Shown one piece after another: positions 19,554-28,968 of a stretch of DNA of 64,000 nucleotides (the stretch's first letter is position 1; every line of letters begins with the position of its first letter). A model generated the notes under the pieces. It saw nothing but the letters and a program-made list of their open reading frames with translations. It was not told the origin of the DNA and searched no databases. The stretch is from JAFGRU01 sp016934985 (GTDB lineage: Bacteria; Desulfobacterota; Desulfuromonadia; Desulfuromonadales; JAAYDE01), in NCBI GenBank assembly GCA_963665045.2, contig CAXXJQ010000003.1:1054001-1118000 (forward strand), in the 5' to 3' direction. A program made the translations under genes and the position numbers.

Positions 19554-20849
19554 TCAGACGTACCAGTCTGCCCGTGTGAGAGGCAGTCCGCTTTCCCCCT
19601 GTTTTGTTTTTGCCAGAAGTGTTTGATGGACATTAAGAAAACCTTTGCTGAACTGAAAAGCGCTGCCGGCCATGAAAAGCTTCCAAATACGAAAGGTTGT
19701 CTCGTCAATCAGCTTGAGCGCCTCGGAATGGGCATCTTCGAGACGTCTCAGCCAATGCCGGAGGGTAAGGCTATAATGTTGCTGTAGTGCTTCCACATCC
19801 CACACTTCAAACCCGCTTTTTTCAGCTGACCGCAGGGTGTTTGAAATTGGCAATAGTTCTCCATCCGGAAAAACATAGTGATCGATAAACGAGGGGCCGG
19901 GGAGCAAATTCTGGCCCGGTTTCTGGGTAATGCCATGGTTGAGAAATAATCCCTGAGGCTGCAATAGGGCATAAGCCCGGCGGAAATAATCAGTCAGCTT
20001 CCTCAAGCCTACATGTTCAACCATCCCTATGCTTACTATTTTGTTGAAGCGCCCCCAATCATTCATATCCCGGTAGTCCGCAACTTCCACCCGACAAAGC
20101 TTCTCAAGTCCAGCTTCCCGGATACGCTCATTGGCCCATTCTGCCTGGGGGGCACTGAGGGTGATCCCAAGAGCCCGGACGCCAAATTTTTTCACGGCAT
20201 GTAAAATTGTTGTGCCCCACCCGCAACCGATATCGAGAAGCAACTCACCGGCATTCAAGCGGAGCTTTCGGCAAACATAATCTATTTTCTTTGCTTGAGC
20301 ATCATCCAGACTGTCTTTGGGTGACTGAAAATAACCGCACGAATAGCTCATCTCACGATCTAGCCAAAGACTGAAAAATTTACTTGGGATGTTGTAGTGA
20401 TAGGTTACGGCTTCAGCATCGCGCTTTTGAGAATGAAGTCGTCCTCTGGGATGAGCAGCAGATTCCCTCATCGGTAGTTGACCACCGATCGGGAAGCGAA
20501 GAAGTTGACGACCAAGGCGAATCCTTTCAGTCATTCGCAAAGATTTACTGGCGAGGTGTTCAGCTATCCGGAAACTGGCTTCAATATCTCCCTCAACATC
20601 AAAATCGTCATAAATAAATGCCTCTCCCAGGGATAGCTGATCCCCTTTTAAAAACATCCTCCTTAATGCACCCGGGTGTTTAATCACCAAAACAAAATTT
20701 GGCTTTTTCTCTTGGCAAAGCCCCCAGGTTGTCCCTTCCCAAAAACGAACGGAAAAATCAAGAGGTTTATAATTTTTAAAAAGGTTATTCAAAAAATCCA
20801 GGCCGTCCAGAACAAAGTCTTCTGCTTTATTATCTGTCGATACTCTCAC
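19554..20849 (-). CDS. cfa: cyclopropane-fatty-acyl-phospholipid synthase family methyltransferase
   Basis: SAM-dependent enzyme that methylenates unsaturated acyl chains of membrane lipids. The SAM site LLDIGCGWGTTILHA is clear, with the family motif MSYSCGYF shortly before it and SIGMVEHVG after it. The N-terminal lipid-binding domain is present, and 431 residues is typical for the long form. It starts at GTG with AGGAG seven bases upstream. Some relatives are mycolic-acid or other lipid C-methyltransferases, so the product could differ. Confidence 0.85.
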   Translation of the reverse strand: MRVSTDNKAEDFVLDGLDFLNNLFKNYKPLDFSVRFWEGTTWGLCQEKKPNFVLVIKHPGALRRMFLKGDQLSLGEAFIYDDFDVEGDIEASFRIAEHLASKSLRMTERIRLGRQLLRFPIGGQLPMRESAAHPRGRLHSQKRDAEAVTYHYNIPSKFFSLWLDREMSYSCGYFQSPKDSLDDAQAKKIDYVCRKLRLNAGELLLDIGCGWGTTILHAVKKFGVRALGITLSAPQAEWANERIREAGLEKLCRVEVADYRDMNDWGRFNKIVSIGMVEHVGLRKLTDYFRRAYALLQPQGLFLNHGITQKPGQNLLPGPSFIDHYVFPDGELLPISNTLRSAEKSGFEVWDVEALQQHYSLTLRHWLRRLEDAHSEALKLIDETTFRIWKLFMAGSAFQFSKGFLNVHQTLLAKTKQGESGLPLTRADWYV

Positions 20850-21179
20850 AATCCGGCTCCTAAACTGTGGTATTTGATATTGGGAAATGCCCCTTTGGTT
20901 TTGGTCTTATGTCAGTGATGTAAACCGAAAAATCTTTTTTTTTATAAATTCCTATCTTGCTAGTTTATCAAAGTTTTTATGAAATTTTTTGGGTTTTTTC
21001 CCGTCCTTTTCCGGTGTTAAAAAGTTGCTAATCACATAAAATCGGGTAACCTAAAAATGTCTTTTTCGTTTCGCCCCTCAACCAAATGCGGCGGAAAACC
21101 CCTTCAATTTCTGAACACTGTTGATGTTATGTATTATGGAGGGGGCTTCAACTTCGACCGTTTATCAAGGAGGGCCTGA
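20850..21179. other. divergent intergenic region, no gene seen
   Basis: AT-rich 330-base gap between the leftward cyclopropane synthase gene and the rightward hemerythrin-like gene. It presumably holds both promoters. I see no hairpin or reading frame of note. Confidence 0.3.
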
Positions 21180-21674
21180 ATGAGTGTTCTGGAAACCCTG
21201 CGCAATGACCATCAGAAGATTCTCGCTCACCTTAAGACCGTTGAAAAATTTGCCCGGCATATCGAAAAAAGCGACCACCTTGATTTGGGAAAGCTCAATG
21301 ACGTTATTGATGCGATCCTGACCTATTTCAGCGGCGATCTTCAAACCCGCGAAATTACTATTTTTGAAAACCTTGAGGCAGAAGGAGGCTCGGAGGAAAG
21401 AATTCAACTTTTTCTTGAACTGCAGGCCGAACACAAGGCCTGCCATGAACTTGTCAAAAATATTTCACGGCAGATAAAGTCTCCAGTCAATGAGATGGAA
21501 CTTGTCAAGACCCGCCTTGTTGAAAATCTCTGGACCATTATCGAGTTGCGCCGCCGGCATATCGAAAAGGTTCAACAAAGAGTCTACCCCATGCTGGAGG
21601 GTTACGTATCCAGACCTAACCCAAGGCGTACCAGGAATCTCGGAATTTTGCAGGAGTTGGTCAACTTTAACTGA
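21180..21674 (+). CDS. divergent hemerythrin-like (HHE) protein
   Basis: The 164-residue all-helical protein keeps several hemerythrin landmarks: NDHQKIL near the start, AEHKACHELV in the third helix and RHIEKVQQRVYPMLE in the last. The second-helix motif that normally supplies two His (HHxKEE) reads DLQTREITIF, so part of the iron site is missing. It may bind one metal, or none, and act as a sensor or scaffold. A strong AAGGAGG site precedes the ATG, and a terminator follows. Confidence 0.6.
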   Translation: MSVLETLRNDHQKILAHLKTVEKFARHIEKSDHLDLGKLNDVIDAILTYFSGDLQTREITIFENLEAEGGSEERIQLFLELQAEHKACHELVKNISRQIKSPVNEMELVKTRLVENLWTIIELRRRHIEKVQQRVYPMLEGYVSRPNPRRTRNLGILQELVNFN

Positions 21675-21708
21675 CAAATTGCTGGGGAAAGCTCAAAACC
21701 TGAATACA

Positions 21709-21737
21709 AAAAAACCGACCTTTTGGTCGGTTTTTTC
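21709..21737 (+). terminator. intrinsic terminator
   Basis: AAAAACCGACC and its complement with a TTTT loop, ending in a T-run. It lies 35 bases after the hemerythrin-like gene. The next 270 bases before gspB (minus strand) show nothing else. Confidence 0.88.
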
Positions 21738-22009
21738 TTCATTCGACAACGTATGTAAATTGATATTGTCTTTTGCCCCCGTCATGCAGCTTGCTTTCAA
21801 GCTGAAACTGAGGTCCGTCCGCAATTGTTGGCACCCTGACATTGGTATGGCAGTCCCTAGCTGGCTTATCGGTTTTTCCCAGTAAACCGGCCGTAATAAA
21901 TTCCCTTGGCATGTATGCCGTCTCTGCCGCTTGTAGAATACATCGAAGTTTTTGTTGATTTCAGTCATAGCCTTCTGCGGGATGGGATAATTCCATTGGT
22001 GAACGAGTT

Positions 22010-22729
22010 CTATTTCCTGGTTGATTCTCCAATACCGAGGATGAATTTTTCCCCCTCCCTGGAAAAATGAACGGCCTCTTCCGAAATGTCTTCGATTTTT
22101 ACTCCTTCGATACTGTCTCCGATAGTCACAGGCTGACTGTTAACGATAGCCAGTCGTGCCTTGCGGCTTTCACCATAAGCAATACCTGAAACAGTCAATG
22201 TCGGCAGCGGTCTGCTCTGGCTTTGCTGTTGTTTGCGCATCAGCGAGGGGCCGGGCGCAGGAGCGGCTTTGACAGGTGGAGTGGCGGCAAACGGTTTCGG
22301 TTGCGGAGCCGGCTGGAAGGGCCGAGGTGAAGTTGCCGGTGGAGTTTCGGCCCGGTGTGGCTGAGGAGAAGCGGTTTCTTGAGGTGGTTGTTGAGATTTT
22401 GGCTGGGAATCGGGTGTTTGGGCCGGGGGCTGAGGGACAGGTAAGCGTCCGGTTGCGGGGGTCGCCTGGACGGCAATTTTCTGGCGGATCTTTGCGTTGC
22501 CGGAAAAATCTTTTTCTTTTGAAAGAGGTTGCCACCAATACCACACCAATACGAACGAAAGAACTACAAGGGTGCCGAGCAAAACCAGAAACAGCGTCAG
22601 GTAGCGTTTTTTGTTACTTTCATTCGGAAGCGGGGATTGCAGAATTTCCCTTTCTATATTGATGACGCCGTTCTTTCGTACGCTACGTTCACGATCCAAT
22701 TTTTTCAGAGCTTCAAGAATGGAGCTCAT
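22010..22729 (-). CDS. gspB: general secretion pathway protein B-like
   Basis: Partner of the GspA ATPase. The 239-residue protein has the typical N-terminus MSSILEALKKLDRERSVRK, one membrane span (about 42-66, YLTLFLVLLGTLVVLSFVLV), a Pro/Gln-rich linker and a compact C-terminal domain (VSGIAYGESRKARLAIVN). This is the GspB arrangement, with a periplasmic domain that helps assemble the outer-membrane secretin. Its ATG overlaps the gspA stop (ATGA). No other type II secretion gene lies nearby. Confidence 0.8.
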   Translation of the reverse strand: MSSILEALKKLDRERSVRKNGVINIEREILQSPLPNESNKKRYLTLFLVLLGTLVVLSFVLVWYWWQPLSKEKDFSGNAKIRQKIAVQATPATGRLPVPQPPAQTPDSQPKSQQPPQETASPQPHRAETPPATSPRPFQPAPQPKPFAATPPVKAAPAPGPSLMRKQQQSQSRPLPTLTVSGIAYGESRKARLAIVNSQPVTIGDSIEGVKIEDISEEAVHFSREGEKFILGIGESTRK

Positions 22730-24456
22730 GAATGTCCTCCATCGATTTCTGCTTCGCTCAATCGGACGGGGCGGTAATCACTGGACTCCTGATATAAAAG
22801 CAACAGGGTCATGGGACCGACTTTGCCGTCACCGGGAATCCCCCGTAGGGTCTGAAAGCGGGTGATCTCAGCCACAGTTTGGTGATCATAAACGGTGTTT
22901 TCCTCAGCGATATTGAGGCCGGCGCTTTTCAGGAGGTTTTTGAGGGTTTTTACTTCCGGATCTTTGAGGCCGGGGTTTTCAATATTAGATATGTCGAGGT
23001 AATTTTTCCAGTAGATCAAAGCCTTGCCGGACCAGATGCTGCGCAAACTTTCTAAAGAAATAATATTCACGCCTGCCAAGGCCGGGGCAATGGAAAACTG
23101 GTCCCCCTGGCGTCCGGTAATGGCTAAAAATCGTTTGCCCTGGAAATCAGGCTGAGTTATTTCGAGAATAGCAGGGGTATCAAGGGAAATCAGGACATCC
23201 GGGTCGCTATGAGCCTGAATGATGCGCAGGCCCCTATTGTAAGCGACATGAACCAGGCTTTGGGAAATCTCAGGAGAAAGCGTTTTTACCAACGGCTTTA
23301 CCGCCCACATTTGCGCGAGGGCGTTAAATGCCGCAAAAGCCGATTCCCGTTCACTCATGCCGGCAAGAGATGATTTGAGTGTGTCCATAGGTACAGGGAT
23401 GATTGTTTGGGCAGGTTTTTTTTCTTTCGGTTCGGCCACTGCTGCAAGGGCCGTTGGCTTTTCTTCTTGAGGCTCGGCTGTTACCGGTAGGGGGGCAATT
23501 TTCTGGCGTAGGGGTTTATCAGGAATCATGGCAATGGGTTCAGCGGGAGGCGGTTCCAGCGAACCCCAAAAAATGCCTGCGCCAAAAAATATCAGGAAAA
23601 CCAGCAGGGTCAGGGGCAGAAAACGCCAGATAAATTTCCGGGAAAAAAAGCCGCCCCCCAGTTCCCGCATGGCCCGGCCGATCATGCCACCGGAAATTCT
23701 TTGCGAATTGCGGGTATAACCAATGAGGAGAGCACGGTCGCAAAGGAGATTGATGATCCGGGGGCAACCCCTGGAATAGCGAAACAGGTTGCGAAAAGCT
23801 CTGCTGGTAAAGGGGCAGAGACCGTTGTAGCCTGCTACTTTCAGGCGATGGCGGACATATTGACAGGTATCCTCGTAGCTGAGCAAGGTAAGGGAAAAGC
23901 GCACCGAGACTCTCTGATTCAACTGACGCAGTTCAGGAGAGGTAAGAAGACGGTTCAACTCGGGTTGACCGGCTAGAATAAGCTGAATTAATTTATTTTT
24001 TTCTGTCTCCAGATTGGAAATGAGCCGTATCTGTTCCAGTACTTCCCGATGGAGATTCTGGGCTTCGTCAATAACAAGTACGACTGTTCTGCCGAGGGTG
24101 TTCTGCTCAAGTAAAAAGAGGTTCAGCTTGTCAAAAAGTTCCGCCTGGCTCAGATTCTGAGTCTCCAGGTTAAACTCCTGACAGATCAGGCGCAAAATTT
24201 CATCTGGAGAAACGGACGGATTAAAAAGGTAAGCCAGAGAATAATCTTGAGGATCAAGTTGGGTAAAAAAGGAGCGCAAAAGAGTGGTTTTCCCGGTGCC
24301 TACCTCGCCAATCATGACGGCAAAACCGGTGCGGTCACGGACCGCGAAAAGGAGGTGGGCAAATGCCTCTTTATGGGTCGGACTCAGATACAGAAAAGCC
24401 GGATCCGGCGTGATGCTGAAAGGCTTTTCCCTAAAACCGAAAAATTCCTGGTACAT
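22726..24456 (-). CDS. gspA: GspA/ExeA-family ATPase with peptidoglycan-binding domain
   Basis: Inner-membrane AAA ATPase that with GspB helps place the secretin through the cell wall. From the ATG at 24456 it reads MYQEFFGFREKPFSITPDP, the family signature. Walker A GEVGTGKT is at 50-57 and the Walker B region is VVLVIDEAQNL. A membrane span (near FLPLTLLVFLIFFGAGIFW) and a C-terminal peptidoglycan-binding domain (about 500-565, IPGDGKVGPMTLLLLY) follow. An extended upstream start at 24522 lacks family similarity. It is co-translated with gspB. Confidence 0.83.
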   Translation of the reverse strand: MYQEFFGFREKPFSITPDPAFLYLSPTHKEAFAHLLFAVRDRTGFAVMIGEVGTGKTTLLRSFFTQLDPQDYSLAYLFNPSVSPDEILRLICQEFNLETQNLSQAELFDKLNLFLLEQNTLGRTVVLVIDEAQNLHREVLEQIRLISNLETEKNKLIQLILAGQPELNRLLTSPELRQLNQRVSVRFSLTLLSYEDTCQYVRHRLKVAGYNGLCPFTSRAFRNLFRYSRGCPRIINLLCDRALLIGYTRNSQRISGGMIGRAMRELGGGFFSRKFIWRFLPLTLLVFLIFFGAGIFWGSLEPPPAEPIAMIPDKPLRQKIAPLPVTAEPQEEKPTALAAVAEPKEKKPAQTIIPVPMDTLKSSLAGMSERESAFAAFNALAQMWAVKPLVKTLSPEISQSLVHVAYNRGLRIIQAHSDPDVLISLDTPAILEITQPDFQGKRFLAITGRQGDQFSIAPALAGVNIISLESLRSIWSGKALIYWKNYLDISNIENPGLKDPEVKTLKNLLKSAGLNIAEENTVYDHQTVAEITRFQTLRGIPGDGKVGPMTLLLLYQESSDYRPVRLSEAEIDGGHS

Positions 24457-24536
24457 AATGTTTGTTATTATCCTTGGAAAAGGAGTTTCAAGCGGCAAGT
24501 GGTTACCTGTTCTTGCTCGCAATTATGTTCGGGCAT

Positions 24537-25706
24537 TTAAACTCTTTCAAAGGGTTCAAAGAGGCGTCGGTACTGGTCCATGGCATAGCGGTCGGTCATT
24601 CCGGCGATATAGTCACAGATAACCCTTTCGGCCCTGGTTTCAGCCATTTTGGCCTGGAAATCATCCGGGAGCAGTGACGGGGTGGCGAGGTAACTTTCGA
24701 AAATTCGGGTCAGAAAAAGCTCAGCTTTGATTCTCATCCTTTCGACCTTGTAGTGGCGGTAGAGGCGTTTGAAAAGAAAGGTTTTCAGGGCTTTGTTTTT
24801 CTTTTCCACCTCGGGGCTGAAAGAGATGAGGCGCCGGGGTTCATTGCGCACCTCCAGCAGGTTTCTGACACCAGCCTCACGGATAAGTTTCTCAGAGGTA
24901 TGGACAACGTCTTCTATGAGGGCGCCGATAAGATAGCTGATTGTTTGATATATGCGCCGGGAAATCTCCAACTCGGGAAATTTTTGTGACACCATGTCGA
25001 AGATTTCCCGCCAGAGATCAACCTCATACAACTCATCAATGCTAATGTAGCCCGCTTTCAGGCCGTCGTCAATGTCATGGTTGTTGTAGGCAATCTCGTC
25101 GGCAAGGTCGATGATCTGGGCTTCCAGGGTGGGGCGTTTGCCACGGAAGTATTCATCCTCCAGCAAAAGTTCGGAGTTCTCGTAACGAGGGGAATGTTTG
25201 ATGATGCCTTCGCGGGTTTCCCAGGTGAGATTCAGGCCGTTGAAACCGGGATAGCGTTCTTCAAGTTCTTCTACAATTCGCAGGGACTGGCGGTTGTGAT
25301 CGAAGCCGCCGCAACCGGCCATGAGGCGATTCAAAACCTCTTCACCGGTATGTCCGAAAGGCGTGTGGCCAAGGTCATGGGAAAGGGAAAGGGCCTCTAC
25401 CAGGTCTTCATTGAGCTTGAGGCGAGTGGCTATACCGCGGGCAATTTGAGCGACTTCAAGGGAGTGGGTAAGCCGGGTGCGGTAATAATCACCCTCGTGA
25501 TTGACGAAGACCTGGGTTTTGTACTCCAGTCGCCGAAAGGCCGCACAGTGAATAATGCGGTCACGGTCACGCTGGAAGGCAGGACGGTCATCCTTGAAAA
25601 CTTCAGGGTGGCGGCGCCCCAGGCTTTCAATGCTCTTAGCGGCGTATGGTGCGAGGTTAAGCCTCTCCATGGTGCTATCCATCCCCACTTCACGTAAAAT
25701 ATTCAT
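24537..25706 (-). CDS. dgt: deoxyguanosinetriphosphate triphosphohydrolase-like protein
   Basis: HD-domain enzyme that hydrolyses dNTPs to deoxynucleoside and triphosphate. It shows FRRLEYKTQVFVNHEGDYYR, RLTHSLEVAQIARGI and the HD pair SHDLGHTPFGHTGEEVL, then DEIAYNNHDIDDGL. At 389 residues it fits the shorter type 2 group. The substrate may not be dGTP alone. It is transcribed divergently from rsmD. Confidence 0.92.
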   Translation of the reverse strand: MNILREVGMDSTMERLNLAPYAAKSIESLGRRHPEVFKDDRPAFQRDRDRIIHCAAFRRLEYKTQVFVNHEGDYYRTRLTHSLEVAQIARGIATRLKLNEDLVEALSLSHDLGHTPFGHTGEEVLNRLMAGCGGFDHNRQSLRIVEELEERYPGFNGLNLTWETREGIIKHSPRYENSELLLEDEYFRGKRPTLEAQIIDLADEIAYNNHDIDDGLKAGYISIDELYEVDLWREIFDMVSQKFPELEISRRIYQTISYLIGALIEDVVHTSEKLIREAGVRNLLEVRNEPRRLISFSPEVEKKNKALKTFLFKRLYRHYKVERMRIKAELFLTRIFESYLATPSLLPDDFQAKMAETRAERVICDYIAGMTDRYAMDQYRRLFEPFERV

Positions 25707-25862
25707 AATTATATCTTAAAACTTTAATGTAATACTATAACATCAAGAGTGCGGACCGTGAAAGCAGGGAATTAATCTTGACGGTATTTTCTCTTCATGA
25801 TAGCGTTTCCAAGTATTTTCATTATGTTAACCCGGTTCAACTGAAATTTCCGGCAGAGAAAA

Positions 25863-26441
25863 GTGCGAATTGTCAGCGGCAGCGCCCGGGGGAAAAAGCT
25901 GGTCACTTTTCCCGGGTTGAAAATCCGTCCTACCAGCGATCGGGTTCGAGAGGCCGTGTTCAGCAGCCTGTTCAGCCGCATTGGTTTTCTGCAGGGGTTC
26001 AGGGTTCTCGACCTTTTCGCGGGTAGCGGGGCCATGGGAATTGAAGCCTTGAGCCGGGGAGCGATGGCCGCCGTTTTTGTTGACAACAGTCCCCAGGCCA
26101 TTCGGGTTATGCGCCAGAACATTGAAAACTGCGGGTTTTCGGAACAAGCTACGATTTTTCAGAAGGATGTTTTGGGATGCTGGCCCTTTGTGGAAGAATC
26201 CGGGCCTTTCGACATTATTTTCCTTGATCCTCCTTACGGAAAAGGCCTGGTTGCCAAAGCCCTTCATGCCATAAAGGAAAAAAACCTGTTGAAACCGGAA
26301 GGGCTTGTTTGTGCTGAGACCTCCGCCGAAGAAACCCTCGAAGAGGACTTTCACCCGTTAGCGGGGGTGAAAACCTGTCGCTACGGTGCAACGCGGATGC
26401 ATTTTTTCCAGATTTCCGACGAAGGTGCAGAAAGTGAATAA
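25863..26441 (+). CDS. rsmD: 16S rRNA (guanine(966)-N(2))-methyltransferase RsmD
   Basis: Methylates G966 of 16S rRNA. The 192-residue protein starts at GTG with MRIVSGSARGKKL and keeps the family core: PTSDRVREAVFSSL, SAM motif LDLFAGSGAMGIEALSRGA and the catalytic motif FLDPPYGKGL. Its stop overlaps the coaD start by eight bases. The rsmD-coaD pair is widely conserved. Confidence 0.95.
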   Translation: MRIVSGSARGKKLVTFPGLKIRPTSDRVREAVFSSLFSRIGFLQGFRVLDLFAGSGAMGIEALSRGAMAAVFVDNSPQAIRVMRQNIENCGFSEQATIFQKDVLGCWPFVEESGPFDIIFLDPPYGKGLVAKALHAIKEKNLLKPEGLVCAETSAEETLEEDFHPLAGVKTCRYGATRMHFFQISDEGAESE

Positions 26442-26952
26442 AAATACCGCCGTCTATCCAGGTTCATTTGACCCCATTACCAATGGTCATCTTGATATTC
26501 TTCATCGCGGGCTCAGGGTGTTCGATCGCATTATTATCGCTGTTGCCCGAAACTCCCAGAAAAACCCTCTTTTCCCTATCGACGAGAGGGTTGAGCTTAT
26601 TCGCCGGGCTGTGGGGAATGATTCGCGTATTGAAGTCGATACCTTTGACGGGCTGTTGGTCAATTATGTTTTTTCCAAAGGTGCCCGCGTCATTCTCAGA
26701 GGGTTGCGAGCCATTTCTGATTTTGAATACGAATTTCAGGTGGCCCAGACCAATCGTACCATTAATGAAAAAATCGAAACCATCTTCATGATGACTTCCC
26801 TCCCCTTCAGCTACCTGAGTTCTTCAGTTGTCAGGGAGGTGGCTGTTCTCAACGGGCCGGTTGACTCCTTTGTGCCGGAAATCGTCAAAGAGGCACTTGA
26901 AAAAAAGTTTGCTGAGAGGCAAGCCCTGCCGAGGGAGGAAAAAAAATTATGA
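26434..26952 (+). CDS. coaD: phosphopantetheine adenylyltransferase
   Basis: Adds AMP to 4'-phosphopantetheine to form dephospho-CoA, the penultimate step of CoA synthesis. The nucleotidyltransferase motif TAVYPGSFDPITNGHLDI sits at the N-terminus, followed by ARNSQKNPLF, RGLRAISDFEYE and the YLSSSVVREVA signature. I chose GTG at 26434 (172 residues, family norm about 160), with GAAGGTG upstream. A longer frame from 26386 lies inside rsmD. Confidence 0.95.
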   Translation: MNKNTAVYPGSFDPITNGHLDILHRGLRVFDRIIIAVARNSQKNPLFPIDERVELIRRAVGNDSRIEVDTFDGLLVNYVFSKGARVILRGLRAISDFEYEFQVAQTNRTINEKIETIFMMTSLPFSYLSSSVVREVAVLNGPVDSFVPEIVKEALEKKFAERQALPREEKKL

Positions 26953-27146
26953 TTACCAAGGAAATGACCCTGGAAGAGATTATCCGTCACTACCCCCAGA
27001 CAATACCCGTTTTTCAAAAATTCGGTCTCGACTGCCAGGACTGCCAACTGGCGGCTTACAAATCCATGGATCATTGCGCCGAATTTCATGATCTGGATAT
27101 TGATCTTCTTCTTGCAGAACTCAATCGGGTTGCCTCTACTGCCTGA
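26949..27146 (+). CDS. DUF1858 / redox-disulfide domain protein
   Basis: A 65-residue protein overlapping the coaD stop (ATGA). It matches the small domain often linked to hybrid-cluster proteins and ScdA-type di-iron proteins: ITKEMTLEEIIRHYPQTIPV, then FGLDCQDCQLA with a C-x-x-C pair and a later Cys. The Cys pair may be redox active. Function unknown. Confidence 0.78.
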   Translation: MITKEMTLEEIIRHYPQTIPVFQKFGLDCQDCQLAAYKSMDHCAEFHDLDIDLLLAELNRVASTA

Positions 27147-27246
27147 GCTTGAAAAAAATTTGCCACTATTCAGCATAAGGACTCGTTTCGCCCATGGAAG
27201 TGGCGGTCCGAGGCCTTGTGCCGACAAGCTGAATAATTAAAAAAAG

Positions 27247-27966
27247 TTATTCCTCCCACTTTTCCAACACATCGACGAAACGATCAAGGGCATTGACGAC
27301 CACCTCTTCGATCATCCTGCCCTTTTCGGCACTGGCAAGTTCAGGGTTCCCCCATACCCCTCCAGGCCAGAAGCGCCGTTTGTCGCGCACCAAAATTCCC
27401 ATCGGAAAATTTGGATATTCTTTTTTCCCTGCCCCTTTAACCAGCTGGGGATGGGAATGCATGATTCTGGAGGTTTCAATCTCTCCGGCATGGGCGTCGT
27501 CGGACGTTTCAATAATCCCCTTTCCTTCTTCCATGGCCAGTTGATATTCGGTTAAAACGACCAGCCTTATATCCTTAAACAATTCCATTAACTTTTCACC
27601 CGCATCCTGAATAGCTGCCATGTGGGTACCCCCGGCATGGCCACTAAGGAAAATGAAGTTTCTCAAGCCCTGGTTTCGCATGGAGGTGACGATATCCAGA
27701 ATCAGACTTTTGAGGGTTTCGGTGGTGATGGAGACGGTCCCGGGATGCCTGGATGTTGAGCGGCACACGCCATAATGAATCGGAGGCGCTACGAAAATGG
27801 GCCGTTTCTCCGCCAGTTTGCGTCCGACCTCAATAGCGTGCAGGGTGTCCGTTGACAGAGGCAGATGGCTGCCGTGCTCTTCGGTAGAACCGAAAGGGAT
27901 GAGGACAGTCCGGGTTTTTTTTAGACCTTCTTCAAATTCGGTCATGGTTATATTTTCGAAAAGCAC
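27247..27966 (-). CDS. creatininase family protein
   Basis: Metal-dependent amidohydrolase-like fold. Signature motifs are LIPFGSTEEHGSHLPLSTD (Glu and His metal ligands), ICRST-like strand PIHYGVCRS and SGHAGGTH. Relatives act on creatinine, on a mycofactocin precursor or on small cyclic amides, so the substrate cannot be named. I chose the GTG at 27966 (239 residues), six bases after a GGGGGGA site. A TTG nine codons upstream would place that site inside the gene. Confidence 0.8.
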   Translation of the reverse strand: MLFENITMTEFEEGLKKTRTVLIPFGSTEEHGSHLPLSTDTLHAIEVGRKLAEKRPIFVAPPIHYGVCRSTSRHPGTVSITTETLKSLILDIVTSMRNQGLRNFIFLSGHAGGTHMAAIQDAGEKLMELFKDIRLVVLTEYQLAMEEGKGIIETSDDAHAGEIETSRIMHSHPQLVKGAGKKEYPNFPMGILVRDKRRFWPGGVWGNPELASAEKGRMIEEVVVNALDRFVDVLEKWEE

Positions 27967-28142
27967 AACAAGTCCCCCCTGAATTTGAGTCAAAAAGTAA
28001 ACTGTAAATGGTGGTGAATATCTCCCCGTACCGGAACCTTCAACATTTCTGCTCCTCGGTTTAGGAATTTTTGGTTTTTTGCTGTTAAAAAAACGGCAGA
28101 ACAGACCTTGATTCCCAAGGAAATTCCGTCTGATGAAAGATG

Positions 28143-28172
28143 AAAGGCGGCGTTTTCAGCCGCCTTTTTTTT
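28143..28172 (+). terminator. intrinsic terminator, best on the plus strand
   Basis: Stem AAAGGCGGC/GCCGCCTTT with a 7-base loop and eight T. It faces away from the minus-strand genes on both sides, so it may end an unrecognised short plus-strand RNA arising in 27970-28140. It could also act weakly for queE in the other direction. Confidence 0.65.
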
Positions 28173-28206
28173 GAGATCAATACTGTTCTGTCACTTTAAC
28201 AAAATA

Positions 28207-28968
28207 CTACAAAAGCTTCAAAATGTGATGATTTTGGGGGATGACCCTGACATCTCCGTGGATGCCGGCCGCAAGTTCCTGCATGCGCAGCAGCTTGTCC
28301 GCCGGGATAGTAACTTTACCTTTGGCAGAGAGGGGTTGAAGGACAAGTACTGTTTCGGGGGCAACCGTGCGGACCATGGATGCGGCACGGATGAGCTCGT
28401 CCTCGGAGGTGGCCCTGCCAACCACGACCTTGACGCAACAGCGGGAATGGGCCGCCAGCTCCAGAAAGCGCCGGTGGTCATCCCAAGGGGTCGGCATCCC
28501 CGTTACGGTGGAGAGCTTAATGTCCATGGCAATAAAATCGAGATGGGGTATAAACTTTTTTAAGGTCTCCGGAAGGGTGCCGTTGGTTTCAAGATAAATT
28601 GGCAAGAATTCCCTCAACTTCGGGAGCCATTCCAGCAAGACATGCTCATGAATCAGCGGCTCGCCACCGGTCAAGCTGATGGAATGGTAAGCTCGGGGGT
28701 GGACCACCTTCCAGGAGGCGACCAGCTCTGCGACAAAAGACAAGCTGACTGGATTAGCTACGTCCTTGAACTTTCCACTCCCCGGGTCTTTCTCAACCTT
28801 ACAGTATTCTAAGGCTTCGACACCGGTATCACAATAGGAACAGGCCCAATTGCAGCCACCGAAACGGATAAAAATCTGGCGAACCCCGACCCAGGGTCCC
28901 TCCCCCTGAATGGAGGAAAAAATCTCAATCAGGTGGGCGTCAGGTGCGGGTGAAGGTAGCGCAGGCAT
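28207..28968 (-). CDS. queE: 7-carboxy-7-deazaguanine synthase QueE
   Basis: Radical SAM enzyme making the deazaguanine ring for queuosine. The cluster motif is CNWACSYC (C-x3-C-x2-C), preceded by IEIFSSIQGEGPWVGVRQIF and followed by SLTGGEPLIH. The ATG at 28968 (253 residues) has GGGAG seven bases upstream and overlaps the end of queD by 29 bases. A longer frame to 29100 lies inside queD. Confidence 0.94.
   Translation of the reverse strand: MPALPSPAPDAHLIEIFSSIQGEGPWVGVRQIFIRFGGCNWACSYCDTGVEALEYCKVEKDPGSGKFKDVANPVSLSFVAELVASWKVVHPRAYHSISLTGGEPLIHEHVLLEWLPKLREFLPIYLETNGTLPETLKKFIPHLDFIAMDIKLSTVTGMPTPWDDHRRFLELAAHSRCCVKVVVGRATSEDELIRAASMVRTVAPETVLVLQPLSAKGKVTIPADKLLRMQELAAGIHGDVRVIPQNHHILKLL

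Noticed and set aside
21693..21968. 91-codon minus-strand frame between the hemerythrin-like gene and gspB
   Set aside because: It runs through a strong terminator hairpin and has no protein-like composition, so it is probably chance.
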